Positions 5,241 to 6,010 of a stretch of DNA of 6,010 nucleotides are shown here, piece by piece. Every line of letters begins with the position of its first letter. The stretch's first letter is position 1. Under the pieces are notes generated by a model. It saw only the letters and a program-made list of their open reading frames with translations. It ran no database searches and was not told where the DNA came from. This DNA is from Deltaproteobacteria bacterium (GTDB lineage Bacteria > Myxococcota_A > UBA9160 > SZUA-336). The translations under genes were made by a program, and so were the position numbers. The DNA lies in the NCBI GenBank assembly GCA_030624945.1, contig JAUXJB010000102.1:1-6010 (forward strand), read 5' to 3'.

Positions 5241-6010
5241 TCAGGTGTTGAGGAAGTTGAGGGGGAGCCCCGGCACCGCCCACTCCGTCGCCACGAGCCT
5301 GCCGCTGGAGGAGAGCGTGATGTAGGCGGTTCCGAGCTTCTCACCGCCGAAACAGATGTTTGTCGTCATCACGTCATCGGTCGGTACGTGCGTGATCTCG
5401 CTGCCATCCGGGGAGATGCGCGTGATCCCGCCATTGGAGATGGTCGCGACACAGATGTGGCCCGCGGAGTCGACCGCCAGCGAATCGAAGAACTGATGGC
5501 CGGCCAGTCCGGCCACGAAGTTGCGTTGCGAGGTCGCGGCCCGACCCTTGATCTCCCCCGGCCCCGCCAGGGAGAACCCCCAGAGCCGCGCGGACCCGGA
5601 ATCGGCCACGTACACGGTATTCTCGTCCGGGCTCAGCCCCACACCGTTCGCGCTGTCCAGCGAGAAGACCGCTTCCCGGATCTGGGAGCCGTCTGTCCTC
5701 GCATAGTACAGGCCACCCTTGTGCTTGACGCGGCCGTGCGTCTTACCGATGTCCGTGAACCAGAACCCGCCGGTCTGATCAAACACGATGTCGTTGGGGC
5801 CCCGCAGCGGGTGGCCCTCGCACTCGCGGTAGAGCACGTCCACGCGCCCGCTGCTGAGCTCGACCCGCTCGATGCGCCCTCCCGAGTAGTCGTCCGGCGT
5901 TCCGTTGGGAAAGAGCCGCCCGTCGCTCTCCCGCCACTTGAAGCCCCCGTTGTTGCAGACGTAAACGGCTCCGTCCGGTCCCAGCGCCGCGCCGTTCGGC
6001 CCACCGCCCA
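5241..6010 (-). CDS. SMP-30/gluconolactonase/LRE family protein, C-terminal 255 residues
   Basis: The reading frame stays open to the right edge, so the N-terminus (including the first metal-ligand Glu expected in a FxEGP motif) is outside the window. The visible part begins GGGPNGAALGPDGAVYVCNN, a turn common in bacterial SMP-30 proteins. Counting from the edge, N72 in RGPNDIVFD, D136 in VYVADSG and D175 in FFDSLAVD occupy the usual metal or active-site positions, and NGVGLSPDEN (121-130) is the conserved strand before the third ligand. The C-terminus (NICFGGEKLGTAYIT, VPGLPLN) corresponds in order to that of the lactonase at 1941-2843, so the two are distant paralogues rather than a recent duplication. 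The family's metal-dependent lactone or ester hydrolysis is the likely chemistry; the substrate is unknown. It precedes the CoA-transferase by 64 nt in the same direction, which suggests that hydrolysis of a cyclic ester feeds CoA activation. Confidence 0.9.
   Translation of the reverse strand, partial: GGGPNGAALGPDGAVYVCNNGGFKWRESDGRLFPNGTPDDYSGGRIERVELSSGRVDVLYRECEGHPLRGPNDIVFDQTGGFWFTDIGKTHGRVKHKGGLYYARTDGSQIREAVFSLDSANGVGLSPDENTVYVADSGSARLWGFSLAGPGEIKGRAATSQRNFVAGLAGHQFFDSLAVDSAGHICVATISNGGITRISPDGSEITHVPTDDVMTTNICFGGEKLGTAYITLSSSGRLVATEWAVPGLPLNFLNT

Noticed and set aside
4481..5251. A 256-codon plus-strand frame opposite the CoA-transferase
   Set aside because: It is antisense to a complete CoA-transferase with catalytic Asp and has no recognisable motif.

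Overview
This is a GC-rich bacterial window that codes almost end to end. It holds seven protein genes, all recognisable at family level: a crotonase fragment, a microsomal-type epoxide hydrolase, a small PPOX-fold flavin or F420 protein, two SMP-30/gluconolactonase-type beta-propellers (one cut by the window edge), an alpha/beta hydrolase and a class III CoA-transferase. I see no RNA gene, mobile element, CRISPR array, phage gene or plasmid function. The gene mix and GC content suggest a free-living, catabolically versatile bacterium, such as a high-GC proteobacterium, a myxobacterium-like lineage or an actinobacterium. The window alone cannot settle which.

Layout. From the right edge, a partial SMP-30 lactonase (5241-6010, minus) is followed by a class III CoA-transferase (3959-5176, minus). 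The 64-nt gap between them carries a conspicuous dyad. The CoA-transferase converges tail to tail, with a 19-nt gap, on an alpha/beta hydrolase (2980-3939, plus). That hydrolase diverges from a second SMP-30 lactonase (1941-2843, minus) across a 136-nt region with plausible back-to-back promoters. The second lactonase heads a likely minus-strand operon: lactonase, PPOX protein (1433-1894), epoxide hydrolase (200-1369), enoyl-CoA hydratase-like protein (1-167, cut by the left edge). Gaps in that operon are 46, 63 and 32 nt.

How the genes might work together (inference). Epoxide opening, lactone hydrolysis, ester or C-C bond hydrolysis, CoA transfer and hydration of an enoyl-CoA are steps expected in breakdown of a cyclic, terpenoid-like or xenobiotic compound to CoA-linked acids. 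No substrate can be named from sequence.

I do not see a new defence, mobile or regulatory system. The most interesting points are small. Two unrelated hydrolases each appear to carry an amide (Gln, Asn) where the family has its charge-relay acid (Glu, Asp). A 9-base G/C homopolymer lies just after the epoxide hydrolase start codon, with an alternative start upstream in another frame. A 40-bp dyad with nested palindromes lies ahead of the CoA-transferase, and a GC hairpin abuts the PPOX ribosome binding site.
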